From Ophthalmolycus amberensis (taxonomy: Eukaryota > Chordata > Actinopteri > Perciformes > Zoarcidae), in contig JAFEUB010001570.1 in assembly GCA_024529925.1 (NCBI GenBank), forward strand, positions 1 to 64,000: a stretch of 64,000 bases of DNA. Reading direction: 5' to 3'. The notes under the pieces are model-generated. The model was given only the letters and a program-made list of their open reading frames with translations, did not search any database and was not told the origin of the DNA. How positions within the stretch are numbered: position 1 is the first letter of the stretch; every line of letters starts with the position of its first letter. The position numbers were made by a program, and so were the translations under genes. Positions 51,201-63,892 of this stretch are shown here, one piece after another.

Positions 51201-51948
51201 TCACAGAGACGCCGATAAGATCTGTTATGTCTGCGGTAAAGCTTACCAGAACATCGAGACGCACATGCGGAGTCACACCGGCGTCAAACCGTACCGCTGC
51301 TCTGTTTGCGGAAAATCCTTCCCGCGGCCCGGCGCCCTGCGGCGCCACAAGAGGATCCACAGCGGGGAGCGGCCGTACATCTGCGAGTTCTGCGGGAAGA
51401 CGTTCATCGACAACGGCGCTCTGACAACGCACATCAGGAACCACACCGGAAAGAGACCGGCGCACCGCGTCTCCTGCGAGACCTGCGGGAAGAGCTTGGC
51501 GTCCGTCCACGTCCTGGAGGTCCACAAGAGGATCCACACCGGAGAAAAGCCGTTCCGGTGCCGCGTCTGCGGGAAGGCCTTCAGACAGGTCGGAGGACTG
51601 AACGCCCACCTGCTGACCCACACCGGGGAGAAGCCGTTCAGCTGTAGCTTTTGCAACAAGAGCTTCAGCACCAAAGGGTACCTGGAGACCCACATCCGGT
51701 TCCACAAGAAGGAGAAACCGTTCAGCTGCCACCTGTGCTGGAAGGCCTTCGTCACCAAGAACGACCTGAAGAAACACCTGCTGACGCACAGCGGAGAGAA
51801 ACCCTACAGCTGCAGCGTCTGTGGGAGGAGCTACCAGGAGAAACGCTCCAGAGACGTGCACCTGAAGGTGCACACCGAGGTCCACATGGACACCAAAGAA
51901 CCAATCAGGAGGCAGCACGGCCTGCAGCCAGACTTCATCCAGCTGTAG
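45297..51948 (+). CDS. Fish-type C2H2 zinc-finger protein B (20 fingers, two exons)
   Basis: Probable nuclear DNA-binding protein, paralogue of the gene at 28355. Exons are 45297-45561 (donor GTGAGT) and 49562-51948 (acceptor ttttttcttccag), joined in phase 1 to 883 residues. The start is the first ATG after a CpG-rich leader and matches the paralogue's start. Exon one is helical and Arg/Leu/Glu-rich (MSLTVSVSEQLTRVGEEV, LTERLAAAAERIVELLDREV, RLLEAVLSPMVRLNR). Exon two begins with about ten copies of a 13-residue APPSEVDPSHPHT repeat (49603-49968). Then come 20 C2H2 fingers from about 50074, the first 13-15 in three blocks of about 165 residues, the last ones classical with TGEKPF linkers (e.g. 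FRCRVCGKAFRQVGGLNAH). Three fingers have only nine residues between the second Cys and first His. The protein ends PDFIQL. An acidic linker separates the blocks. Confidence 0.9.
45562..46002. other. Intron of zinc-finger gene B, nothing recognised
   Basis: AT-rich intron sequence before the dispersed repeats. Confidence 0.5.
46003..46308 (-). mobile_element. Fish dispersed repeat with SINE-like tail
   Basis: TTACATTACATTACAGTCAT, then TTAGCAGACGCTTTTATCC and GCGACTTACAGTAAGTG. This is the reverse complement of the tail type seen in the SINE at 26359. The rest (GGCCTTCTTGAAGAGGTGAG, TTTTCAGCCTGCGCCGAAAG) is familiar fish repeat sequence. Confidence 0.65.
46309..47900 (-). mobile_element. 5'-truncated CR1/L2-type LINE with reverse transcriptase
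   Basis: The minus-strand frame 47819-47034 encodes RT: NDYRPVALTSHVMKVLERL, DPLQFAYQPRVGVDDAIIYL, ITSFDFSSAFNTIQP, GAPQGTVLSPFLFTLYTTDF, and the active-site box FSDDSAVV with Ser where FADD/YADD is usual, then LNVTKTREMVVDFRR. A frameshift near 47020 moves the C-terminal part (FFLRKLRSFNVCSKML, LNKLVKKAGSIIG) into another frame. The 3' end at about 46311-46340 has a pentanucleotide tail (ATTCT on the coding strand). Inactive copy in the intron of gene B, opposite orientation. Confidence 0.88.
47901..48149. other. Intron of gene B, possible DNA-element end
   Basis: CCACATCCGGCCCGCGGGCT and TCCGGCCCGCGGGAGG at 47911-47953 form a CpG-rich near-repeat that resembles a DNA-transposon end. Unproven. 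Confidence 0.35.
48170..48535. mobile_element. Fish dispersed repeat, GTAGTGGAGTAAAAAGTACA type
   Basis: Contains AAAGTAACTAAAGCTGCCAG, GTAGTGGAGTAAAAAGTACA, ATTTCCCTCTGAGATGTAG and AGTACAGTACTTAAGCAAAT, ending TTACATTCCACCACTG. I recognise this as one end of a very common non-coding repeat of percomorph fishes. The opposite end occurs at 52862. Confidence 0.65.
48536..49561. other. Intron of gene B, nothing firm
   Basis: AT-rich, with a small palindromic TATATAGAATAATATATTAT region near 48680-48710. Ends in a long T tract and TTCCAG acceptor. Confidence 0.5.
49603..49968 (+). repeat. Coding minisatellite, 39-bp unit, in zinc-finger gene B
   Basis: About nine to ten units containing CCTTCTGAGGTCGACCCCTC then CCACCCCCATACGGCCCCG. 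Each encodes 13 residues, APPSEVDPSHPHT, with few amino-acid changes (ALPSEV, SHLNTA). The frame is kept in every unit. Confidence 0.95.
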
Positions 51949-52026
51949 AGTTCACACAGACTGGTTTGATGTTCTGTCGGACTGGGACGACTAAACTTCA
52001 CAAAGATTTCAGCTTTCATTTTTCAA

Positions 52027-52032
52027 AATAAA
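52027..52032 (+). terminator. Poly(A) signal of zinc-finger gene B
   Basis: AATAAA 79 bp after the stop codon, within AAAATAAAATAAAAAT. Confidence 0.6.
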
Positions 52033-52857
52033 ATAAAAATAGAAACACATTCTCAGATGTTTTTTTTCTAGAGTCATACGAGAAGCATTAACTCTTTCAG
52101 GAGCTCAAACAGCACCATGTTTTGTGGCGTTTTTGCTTTAAATTTTTAGATTTTCTATTGATCAGCTGATTGATTACTGACATTTTTGAAGAGGTGACAC
52201 GTGTGAGGATGTTTGAAATCAAACACGTATTTTATTTTAAAAACAAAAGTCAGAGCAGGATTCTTTTGTATTAATATAATATATATATACATACACAGGC
52301 ATACGTATATGTGTGTGTATATATATATATACATATTTATCGTCGTCGTCTTTCAGAGTTTTTATGACATTCGTTTGTTTGTTGACGTTCTTCAGAGAAC
52401 CGTCTGTAACGCTGTATGTTCGATGCTCAGCTGGAGTTGGCGTGGTGCGTTCAAGTCGAGCTTTTTCTGTCAGACAAAAGGAACATTCTTAAACAAACAC
52501 CTTTTTTTATTAACAGGAGAGTGTGGGAGGAAGAGAGGGAGTGTGTGTGTGTGTTCACAGTGTGTGTGGGATCATTTACAGGAAGAGGTACAGAGAGGGA
52601 AAGTGTGTGTGTGTGTGTGTGTTACAAAGTGACTTCCTGGTCCACCGGGTGTATCCTGTTAAAACACTCAGTGGGTTGTGTTTGTGTGTTCATTAACTTT
52701 ATTAACAACTCACACACTGATTCTGACGTCACAATAAACTTGGTGATATAATAAATCGTATTTAAATGACACAGATTGAAATCCAAAACATGAACAAACT
52801 CTTGTAGGTGAGAAATCAAATAAACACAAAATAAGATCAGATTTCATTATCATGACC
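52033..52857. other. 3' flank of gene B
   Basis: AT-rich DNA with a TA/TG microsatellite at about 52276-52335 and GTGTGT runs at about 52541-52552 and 52604-52621. No gene recognised. Confidence 0.55.
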
Positions 52858-54510
52858 AGTATGAGGAGGAAGTATTCAGATCCTTTACTGCAGTAAAACT
52901 ACTGATACCACAGTGTAATAATGCTCTTCTAGCAAAGATACTAACACCACACTATAGAGATACCCCGTTACAGTAAAGGTACTAACAACACACTATAGAG
53001 ATACCCCGTAACAGTAAAGGTACTAATAACACACTATAGAGATACCCCGTTACAGTAAAGGTACTAACACCACACTATAGAGATACCCCGTAACAGTGAA
53101 GGTACTAATAACACACTATAGCGATACCCCGTAACAGTGAAGGTACTAATAACACACTATAGAGATACCCCGTTACAGTAAAGGTACTAACACCACACTA
53201 TAGAGATACCCCGTTACAGTAAAGGTACTAATAACACACTATAGAGATACCCCGTTACAGTAAAGGTACTAAGAACACACTATAGAGATACCCCGTTACA
53301 GTAAAGGTACTAATAACACACTATAGCGATACCCCGTAACAGTAAAGGTACTAACACCACACTATAGAGATACCCCGTTACAGTAAAGGTACTAACACCA
53401 CACTATAGAGATACCCCGTTACAGTAAAGGTACTAACACCACACTATAGCGATACCCCGTTACAGTAAAGGTACTAACACCACACTATAGAGATACCCCG
53501 TTACAGTAAAGGTACTAACACCACACTATAGAGATACCCCGTTACAGTAAAGGTACTAATAACACACTATAGAGATACCCCGTTACAGTAAAGGTACTAA
53601 GAACACACTATAGAGATACCCCGTTACAGTAAAGGTACTAATAACACACTATAGCGATACCCCGTAACAGTAAAGGTACTAATAACACACTATAGAGATA
53701 CCCCGTTACAGTAAAGGTACTAACACCACACTATAGAGATACCCCGTTACAGTAAAGGTACCAAGAACACACTATAGAGATACCCCATTACAGTAAAGGT
53801 ACTAATAACACACTATAGAGATACCCCGTTACAGTAAAGGTACTAACACCACACTATAGAGATACCCCGTTACAGTAAAGGTACTAATAACACACTATAG
53901 AGATACCCCGTTACAGTAAAGGTACTAATAACACACTATAGAGATACCCCGTTACAGTAAAGGTACTAACAACACACTATAGAGATACCCCGTAACAGTA
54001 AAGGTACTAACAACACACTATAGGGATACCCCGTTACAGTAAAGGTACTAATAACACACTATAGCGATACCCCCTAACAGTAAAGGTACTAACAACACAC
54101 TATAGACATACCCCGTTACAGTAAAGGTACTAACACCACACTATAGAGATACCCCGTTACAGTAAAGGTACTAACGCCACACTATAGAGAAACCCCGTTA
54201 CAGTAAAGGTACTAACAACACACTATAGAGATACCCCGTTACAGTAAAGGTACTAACACCACACTATAGAGATACCCCGTTACAGTAAAGGTACTAACAC
54301 CACACTATAGAAATACCCCGTTACAGTAAAGGTACTAACAACACACTATAGAGATACCCCGTTACAGTAAAGGTACTAACACCACACTATAGAGATACCC
54401 CGTTACAATAAAGGTACTAACAACACACTATAGAGATACCCCGTTACAGTAAAGGTACTAATAACACACTATAGAGATACCCCGTTACAGTAAAGGTACT
54501 AAAATTATGT
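52858..54510. repeat. 1.6-kb minisatellite, 41-bp unit
   Basis: Starts with GAGGAAGTATTCAGATCCTT of a dispersed fish repeat, then about 38 units containing GGTACTAATAACACACTATA and GAGATACCCCGTTACAGTAAA. Variants are ATAACAC/ACACCAC, GTTACAG/GTAACAG and TAGAGA/TAGCGA. Confidence 0.96.
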
Positions 54511-54524
54511 TTTAAAATTACATA

Positions 54525-57500
54525 TGAACAACATATAAACAACATAAGGACAATATATGAACAACATATGAAGAACATATGGACAACATCATTAAAAACA
54601 TATGAACAACATCATTAAAAACATATGGACAACATAATTAAAAACATATGAACAACATAATTAAAAACATATGAACAACATAATTAAAAACATATGAACA
54701 ACATAATTAAAAACATATGGACAACATCATTAAAAACATATGGACAACATCATTAAAAACATATGGACAACATAATTAAAAACATATGAACAACATCATT
54801 AAAAACATATGAACAACATAATTAAAAACATATGAACAACATAATTAAAAACATATGGACAACATCATTAAAAACATATGGACAACATATGGACAACATA
54901 TGGACAACATCATTAAAAACATATGGACAACATATGGACAACATATGGACAACATCATTAAAAACATATGGACAACATCATTAAAAACATATGGACAACA
55001 TCATTAAAAACATATGGACAACATCATTAAAAACATATGGACAACATATGGACAACATATGGACAACATCATTAAAAACATATGGACAACATCATTAAAA
55101 ACATATGGACAACATCATTAAAAACATATGGACAACATAATTAAAAACATATGAACAACATCATTAAAAACATATGGACAACATCATTAAAAACATATGG
55201 ACAACATCATTAAAAACATATGGACAACATCATTAAAAACATATGGACAACATCATTAAAAACATATGGACAACATATGGACAACATATGGACAACATCA
55301 TTAAAAACATATGGACAACATATGGACAACATCATTAAAAACATATGGACAACATCATTAAAAACATATGGACAACATCATTAAAAACATATGGACAACA
55401 TCATTAAAAACATATGGACAACATATGGACAACATATGGACAACATCATTAAAAACATATGGACAACATCATTAAAAACATATGGACAACATCATTAAAA
55501 ACATATGGACAACATCATTAAAAACATATGGACAACATCATTAAAAACATATGGACAACATCATTAAAAACATATGGACAACATATGGACAACATATGGA
55601 CAACATCATTAAAAACATATGAACAACATAATTAAAAACATATGAACAACATAATTAAAAACATATGAACAACATCATTAAAAACATATGAACAACATAA
55701 TTAAAAACATATGAACAACATAATTAAAAACATGGACAACATCATTAAAAACATATGAACAACATAATTAAAAACATATGAACAACATCATTAAAAACAT
55801 ATAGACAACATCATTACAAACATATGGACAACATCATTAAAAACATGAACAACATCATTAAAAACATATGGACAACATCATTAAAAACATATGGACAACA
55901 TCATTAAAAACATATGGACAACATCATTAAAAACATATGGACAACATATGGACAACATATGGACAACATCATTAAAAACATATGGACAACATCATTAAAA
56001 ACATATGGACAACATATGGACAACATATGGACAACATCATTAAAAACATATGGACAACATCATTAAAAACATATGGACAACATCATTAAAAACATATGGA
56101 CAACATATGGACAACATATGGACAACATCATTAAAAACATATGGACAACATCATTAAAAACATATGGACAACATCATTAAAAACATATGGACACATCATT
56201 AAAAACATATGGACAACATATGGACAACATATGGACAACATCATTAAAAACATATGGACAACATATGGACAACATATGGACAACATCATTAAAAACATAT
56301 GGACAACATCATTAAAAACATATGGACAACATCATTAAAAACATATGGACAACATCATTAAAAACATATGGACAACATATGGACAACATATGGACAACAT
56401 CATTAAAAACATATGGACAACATCATTAAAAACATATGGACAACATCATTAAAAACATATGGACACATCATTAAAAACATATGGACAACATATGGACAAC
56501 ATATGGACAACATCATTAAAAACATATGGACAACATATGGACAACATATGGACAACATCATTAAAAACATATGGACAACATCATTAAAAACATATGGAGA
56601 ATATATGGACAACATATGGACAACATCATTAAAAACATATGAACAACATAATTAAAAACATATGAACAACATCATTAAAAACATGGACAACATATGAACA
56701 ACATAATTAAAAACATATGAACAACATAATTAAAAACATATGGACAACATCATTAAAAACATATGAACAACATCATTAAAAACATATGAACAACATAATT
56801 AAAAACATATGAACAACATAATTAAAAACATGGACAACATCATTAAAAACATATGAGCAACATGATTAAAAACATATGAACAACATAATTAAAAACATAT
56901 GAACAACATAATTAAAAACATATGAACAACATAATTAAAAACATATGAACAACATAATTAAAAACATATGAACAACATGATTAAAAACATATGAACAACA
57001 TAATTAAAAACATATGGACAACATCATTAAAAACATATGGACAACATCATTAAAAACATATGGACAACATAATTAAAAACATATGAACAACATAATTAAA
57101 AACATATGAACAACATGATTAAAAACATATGGACAACATCATTAAAAACATATGGACAACATCATTAAAAACATATGAACAACATAATTAAAAACATATG
57201 AACAACATCATTAAAAACATATGAACAACATAATTAAAAACATATGAACAACATAATTAAAAACATATGAACAACATGATTAAAAACATATGAACAACAT
57301 AATTAAAAACATATGAACAACATAATTAAAAACATATGAACAACATAATTAAAAACATATGAACAACATGATTAAAAACATATGGACAACATCATTAAAA
57401 ACATATGGACAACATCATTAAAAACATATGGACAACATAATTAAAAACATATGAACAACATCATTAAAAACATATGAACAACATAATTAAAAACATATGA

Positions 57501-60500
57501 ACAACATCATTAAAAACATATGAACAACATAATTAAAAACATGGACAACATCATTAAAAACATATGGACAACATCATTAAAAACATATGAACAACATAAT
57601 TAAAAACATATGAACAACATCATTAAAAACATATGGACAACATCATTAAAAATATATGGACAACATCATTAAAAACATATGGACAACATCATTAAAAACA
57701 TATGGACAACATAATTAAAAACATATGAACAACATAATTAAAAACATATGAACAACATCATTAAAAACATATGGACAACATCATTAAAAACATATGGACA
57801 ACATCATTAAAAACATATGGACAACATCATTAAAAACATATGGACAACATCATTAAAAACATATGGACAACATCATTAAAAACATATGGACAACATCATT
57901 AAAAACATATGAACAACATCATTAAAAACATATGAACAACATAATTAAAAACATGGACAACATCATTAAAAACATATGAACAACATAATTAAAAACATGG
58001 ACAACATCATTAAAAACATATGGACAACATAATTAAAAACATATGAACAACATAATTAAAAACATATGAACAACATCATTAAAAACATATGGACAACATC
58101 ATTAAAAACATATGGACAACATCATTAAAAACATATGGACAACATCATTAAAAACATATGGACAACATCATTAAAAACATATGGACAACATATGGACAAC
58201 ATCATTAAAAACATATGAACAACATCATTAAAAACATATGGACAACATCATTAAAAACATATGGACAACATCATTAAAAACATATGGACAACATCATTAA
58301 AAACATATGGACAACATCATTAAAAACATATGAACAACATAATTAAAAACATATGAACAACATAATTAAAAACATATGAACAACATAATTAAAAACATAT
58401 GAACAACATGATTAAAAACATATGAACAACATAATTAAAAACATATGGACAACATCATTAAAAAGATATGGACAACATCATTAAAAACATATGAACAACA
58501 TAATTAAAAACATATGAACAACATAATTTAAAACATATGAACAACATAATTAAAAACATATGAACAACATGATTAAAAACATATGGACAACATAATTAAA
58601 AACATATGAACAACATAATTAAAAACATATGAACAACATGATTAAAAACATATGGACAACATCATTAAAAACATATGGACAACATCATTAAAAACATATG
58701 AACAACATAATTAAAAACATATGAACAACATCATTAAAAACATATGAACAACATAATTAAAAACATATGAACAACATAATTAAAAACATATGGACAACAT
58801 CATTAAAAACATATGGACAACATAATTAAAAACATATGAACAACATAATTAAAAACATATGAACAACATGATTAAAAACATATGGACAACATCATTAAAA
58901 ACATATGGACAACATCATTAAAAACATATGGACAACATAATTAAAAACATATGAACAACATCATTAAAAACATATGAACAACATAATTAAAAACATATGA
59001 ACAACATCATTAAAAACATATGAACAACATCATTAAAAACATATGAACAACATAATTAAAAACATGGACAACATCATTAAAAACATATGGACAACATCAT
59101 TAAAAACATATGAACAACATAATTAAAAACATATGAACAACATCATTAAAAACATATGGACAACATCATTAAAAACATATGGACAACATCATTAAAAACA
59201 TATGGACAACATAATTAAAAACATATGAACAACATAATTAAAAACATATGAACAACATCATTAAAAACATATGGACAACATCATTAAAAACATATGGACA
59301 ACATCATTAAAAACATATGGACAACATCATTAAAAACATATGGACAACATCATTAAAAACATATGGACAACATCATTAAAAACATATGGACAACATAATT
59401 AAAAACATATGAACAACATCATTAAAAACATATGAACAACATAATTAAAAACATGGACAACATCATTAAAAACATATGAACAACATAATTAAAAACATGG
59501 ACAACATCATTAAAAACATATGGACAACATCATTAAAAACATATGAACAACATAATTAAAAACATATGAACAACATCATTAAAAACATATGGACAACATC
59601 ATTAAAAATATATGGACAACATCATTAAAAACATATGGACAACATAATTAAAAACATATGAACAACATCATTAAAAACATATGGACAACATCATTAAAAA
59701 CATATGGACAACATCATTAAAAACATATGAACAACATAATTAAAAACATGGACAACATCATTAAAAACATATGGACAACATCATTAAAAACATATGAACA
59801 ACATAATTAAAAACATATGAACAACATCATTAAAAACATATGGACAACATCATTAAAAATATATGGACATCATTAAAAACATATGGACAACATAATTAAA
59901 AACATATGAACAACATAATTAAAAACATATGAACAACATCATTAAAAACATATGGACAACATCATTAAAAACATATGGACAACATCATTAAAAACATATG
60001 GACAACATCATTAAAAACATATGGACAACATCATTAAAAACATATGGACAACATCATTAAAAACATATGGACAACATATGGACAACATCATTAAAAACAT
60101 ATGAACAACATCATTAAAAACATATGGACAACATCATTAAAAACATATGGACAACATCATTAAAAACATATGGACAACATCATTAAAAACATATGGACAA
60201 CATCATTAAAAACATATGAACAACATAATTAAAAACATATGAACAACATAATTAAAAACATATGAACAACATAATTAAAAACATATGAACAACATGATTA
60301 AAAACATATGAACAACATAATTAAAAACATATGGACAACATCATTAAAAACATATGGACAACATCATTAAAAACATATGAACAACATAATTAAAAACATA
60401 TGAACAACATAATTAAAAACATATGAACAACATAATTAAAAACATATGAACAACATGATTAAAAACATATGAACAACATAATTAAAAACATGGACAACAT

Positions 60501-62833
60501 CATTAAAAACATATGGACAACATCATTAAAAACATATGAACAACATAATTAAAAACATATGAACAACATCATTAAAAACATATGGACAACATCATTAAAA
60601 ATATATGGACATCATTAAAAACATATGGACAACATAATTAAAAACATATGAACAACATAATTAAAAACATATGAACAACATCATTAAAAACATATGGACA
60701 ACATCATTAAAAACATATGGACAACATCATTAAAAACATATGGACAACATCATTAAAAACATATGGACAACATCATTAAAAACATATGGACAACATCATT
60801 AAAAACATATGGACAACATATGGACAACATCATTAAAAACATATGAACAACATCATTAAAAACATATGGACAACATCATTAAAAACATATGGACAACATC
60901 ATTAAAAACATATGGACAACATCATTAAAAACATATGGACAACATCATTAAAAACATATGAACAACATAATTAAAAACATATGAACAACATAATTAAAAA
61001 CATATGAACAACATAATTAAAAACATATGAACAACATGATTAAAAACATATGAACAACATAATTAAAAACATATGGACAACATCATTAAAAACATATGGA
61101 CAACATCATTAAAAACATATGAACAACATAATTAAAAACATATGAACAACATAATTAAAAACATATGAACAACATAATTAAAAACATATGAACAACATGA
61201 TTAAAAACATATGAACAACATAATTAAAAACATATGGACAACATCATTAAAAACATATGGACAACATCATTAAAAACATATGGACAACATAATTAAAAAC
61301 ATATGAACAACATAATTAAAAACATATGAACAACATGATTAAAAACATATGGACAACATCATTAAAAACATATGGACAACATCATTAAAAACATATGGAC
61401 AACATAATTAAAAACATATGAACAACATCATTAAAAACATATGAACAACATAATTAAAAACATGGACAACATCATTAAAAACATATGGACAACATCATTA
61501 AAAACATATGAACAACATAATTAAAAACATATGAACAACATCATTAAAAACATATGGACAACATCATTAAAAATATATGGACAACATCATTAAAAACATA
61601 TGGACAACATAATTAAAAACATATGAACAACATCATTAAAAACATATGGACAACATCATTAAAAACATATGGACAACATCATTAAAAACATATGGACAAC
61701 ATCATTAAAAACATATGGACAACATCATTAAAAACATATGGACAACATCATTAAAAACATATGGACAACATCATTAAAAACATATGGACAACATCATTAA
61801 AAACATATGGACAACATCATTAAAAACATATGAACAACATAATTAAAAACATATGAACAACATCATTAAAAACATATGGACAACATATGAACAACATAAT
61901 TAAAAACATATGAACAACATAATTAAAAATATATGGACAACATCATTAAAAACATATGAACAACATCATTAAAAACATATGAACAACATAATTAAAAACA
62001 TATGAACAACATAATTAAAAACATATGAACAACATAATTAAAAACATATGAACAACATAATTAAAAACATATGAACAACATCATTAAAAACATATGAACA
62101 ACATAATTAAAAACATATGAACAACATAATTAAAAACATGGACAACATCATTAAAAACATATGAGCAACATCATTAAAAACATATGAACAACATAATTAA
62201 AAACATATGAACAACATAATTAAAAACATATGAACAACATAATTAAAAACATATGAACAACATAATTAAAAACATATGAACAACATGATTAAAAACATAT
62301 GAACAACATAATTAAAAACATATGGACAACATCATTAAAAACATATGGACAACATCATTAAAAACATATGGACAACATAATTAAAAACATATGAGCAACA
62401 TCATTAAAAACATATGAACAACATAATTAAAAACATATGGACAACATCATTAAAAACATATGGACAACATCATTAAAAACATATGGACAACATCATTAAA
62501 AACATATGGACAACATAATTAAAAACATATGAACAACATAATTAAAAACATATGAACAACATAATTAAAAACATATGAACAACATCATTAAAAACATATG
62601 AACAACATAATTAAAAACATATGAACAACATCATTAAAAACATATGGACAACATCATTAAAAATATATGGACAACATCATTAAAAACATATGGACAACAT
62701 CATTAAAAACATATGGACAACATATGGACAACATCATTAAAAACATATGGACAACATCATTAAAAACATATGGACAACATCATTAAAAACATATGGACAA
62801 CATCATTAAAAACATATGGACAACATATGGACA
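54525..62833. repeat. 8.3-kb minisatellite, 23-bp unit
   Basis: Units carry CATATGGACAACATCATTA then AAAA (23 bp), with GGACAAC/GAACAAC and ATCATT/ATAATT/ATGATT variants, plus an 11-bp short unit CATATGGACAA often in pairs. Each unit has one CATATG palindrome. Longer blocks recur (for example 57000s, 58800s and 61200s are alike). Confidence 0.97.
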
Positions 62834-62919
62834 GTGACTCTGGTTCAGGAGTCTGTTCTGATTAGCATCAAACCCTAAAATCCACACGTTTACATTTACC
62901 TTCAGAACATCCTGTCTGA

Positions 62920-63270
62920 CACACACGCACACGCGCGCACACACACACGCACACACACACGTACACACACGCACACACACACGTACACACACGTACACAC
63001 GTACACACACGCACACACACACGTACACACATACACACGCGCACACACGTACACACATACACACGTACACACACGCACACACGTACACACATACACACGT
63101 ACACACACGTACACACACGTACACACACGTACACACATACACACACGTACACACAGTACACACGTACACACACGTACACACATACACACCTACACACACA
63201 CGTACACACATACACACCTACACGCACACGCACACACATACACACCTACACACACGCGCACACACACACA
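62920..63270. repeat. CA/CG/TACA simple repeat
   Basis: ACACAC with regularly inserted GTACAC, GCGCAC and ATACAC words, almost purely alternating purine-pyrimidine over 340 bp. Confidence 0.95.
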
Positions 63271-63334
63271 TATGAATCATTGTAATGTTACATGTTGTCC
63301 CCCCCCCCATCATGGTAATTTAATTTTCCCTCCG

Positions 63335-63610
63335 AAGACTCAGAGGGGACGAGAGAGACGCGCACGCGCACTCACACACTATTACACGACGGCCCTCGTG
63401 CCCTCCGCACCCCCTCAGAGCGTGCACGTGTGCGCGTGTCCGCCGGTGCCTCGTCGTGTTTGCCGCGCAGACCGGAGGAGCTGCAGACCGACGGTGACCC
63501 GGACGTTTCTCTCGGTTTCTCTGCTCTCGAGCCTCCGGTAATATGTGACGTGTTTTCTCGGTTTCTCTCCGGTTTGTTTCCGTGGAAACGTCTTCTGGTC
63601 TTTGTGTGAA
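63335..63610. promoter_or_regulatory. CpG-rich segment, possible promoter/first exon of next gene
   Basis: A sharp rise in CpG density (GACGAGAGAGACGCGCACGC, GTGCACGTGTGCGCGTGTCC, GTCGTGTTTGCCGCGCAGAC) in otherwise AT-rich DNA. A GTAATA donor-like word follows GAGCCTCCG at 63538. No convincing coding frame, so if it is an exon it would be 5' UTR on the + strand. Confidence 0.4.
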
Positions 63611-63696
63611 CGTGAAGCAACAGGAAGCTGTGAGCAGGTAAACAGTCCTTTACTGCGGTACAAGTACTAGTACACACTGGGAGTACAGCTCTGTAT

Positions 63697-63815
63697 ACAT
63701 CTAGCTCAAGTATTTATACATCTAGTTCAAGTATTTATACATCTAGTTCAAGTATTTATACATCTAGTTCAAGTATTTATACATCTAGTTCAAGTAGTTA
63801 TACATCTAGTTCAAG
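63697..63815. repeat. 21-bp tandem repeat
   Basis: About five to six copies of TATTTATACATCTAGTTCAA plus G. Confidence 0.9.
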
Positions 63816-63892
63816 TAGTTCAAGTCAAAGTGTTGATTGATGAGTAAAATGTTTCTGGATTCATATTAATGTGAATGTTTCATTGGAACTCT

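Noticed and set aside
52980..54510. Repeated TAATAACACACTATAGAGA words looking like T7 phage promoters
   Set aside because: The T7 promoter core (TAATACGACTCACTATAG) is matched only partly, and no phage genes occur; the similarity comes from the 41-bp unit, which derives from a fish repeat.
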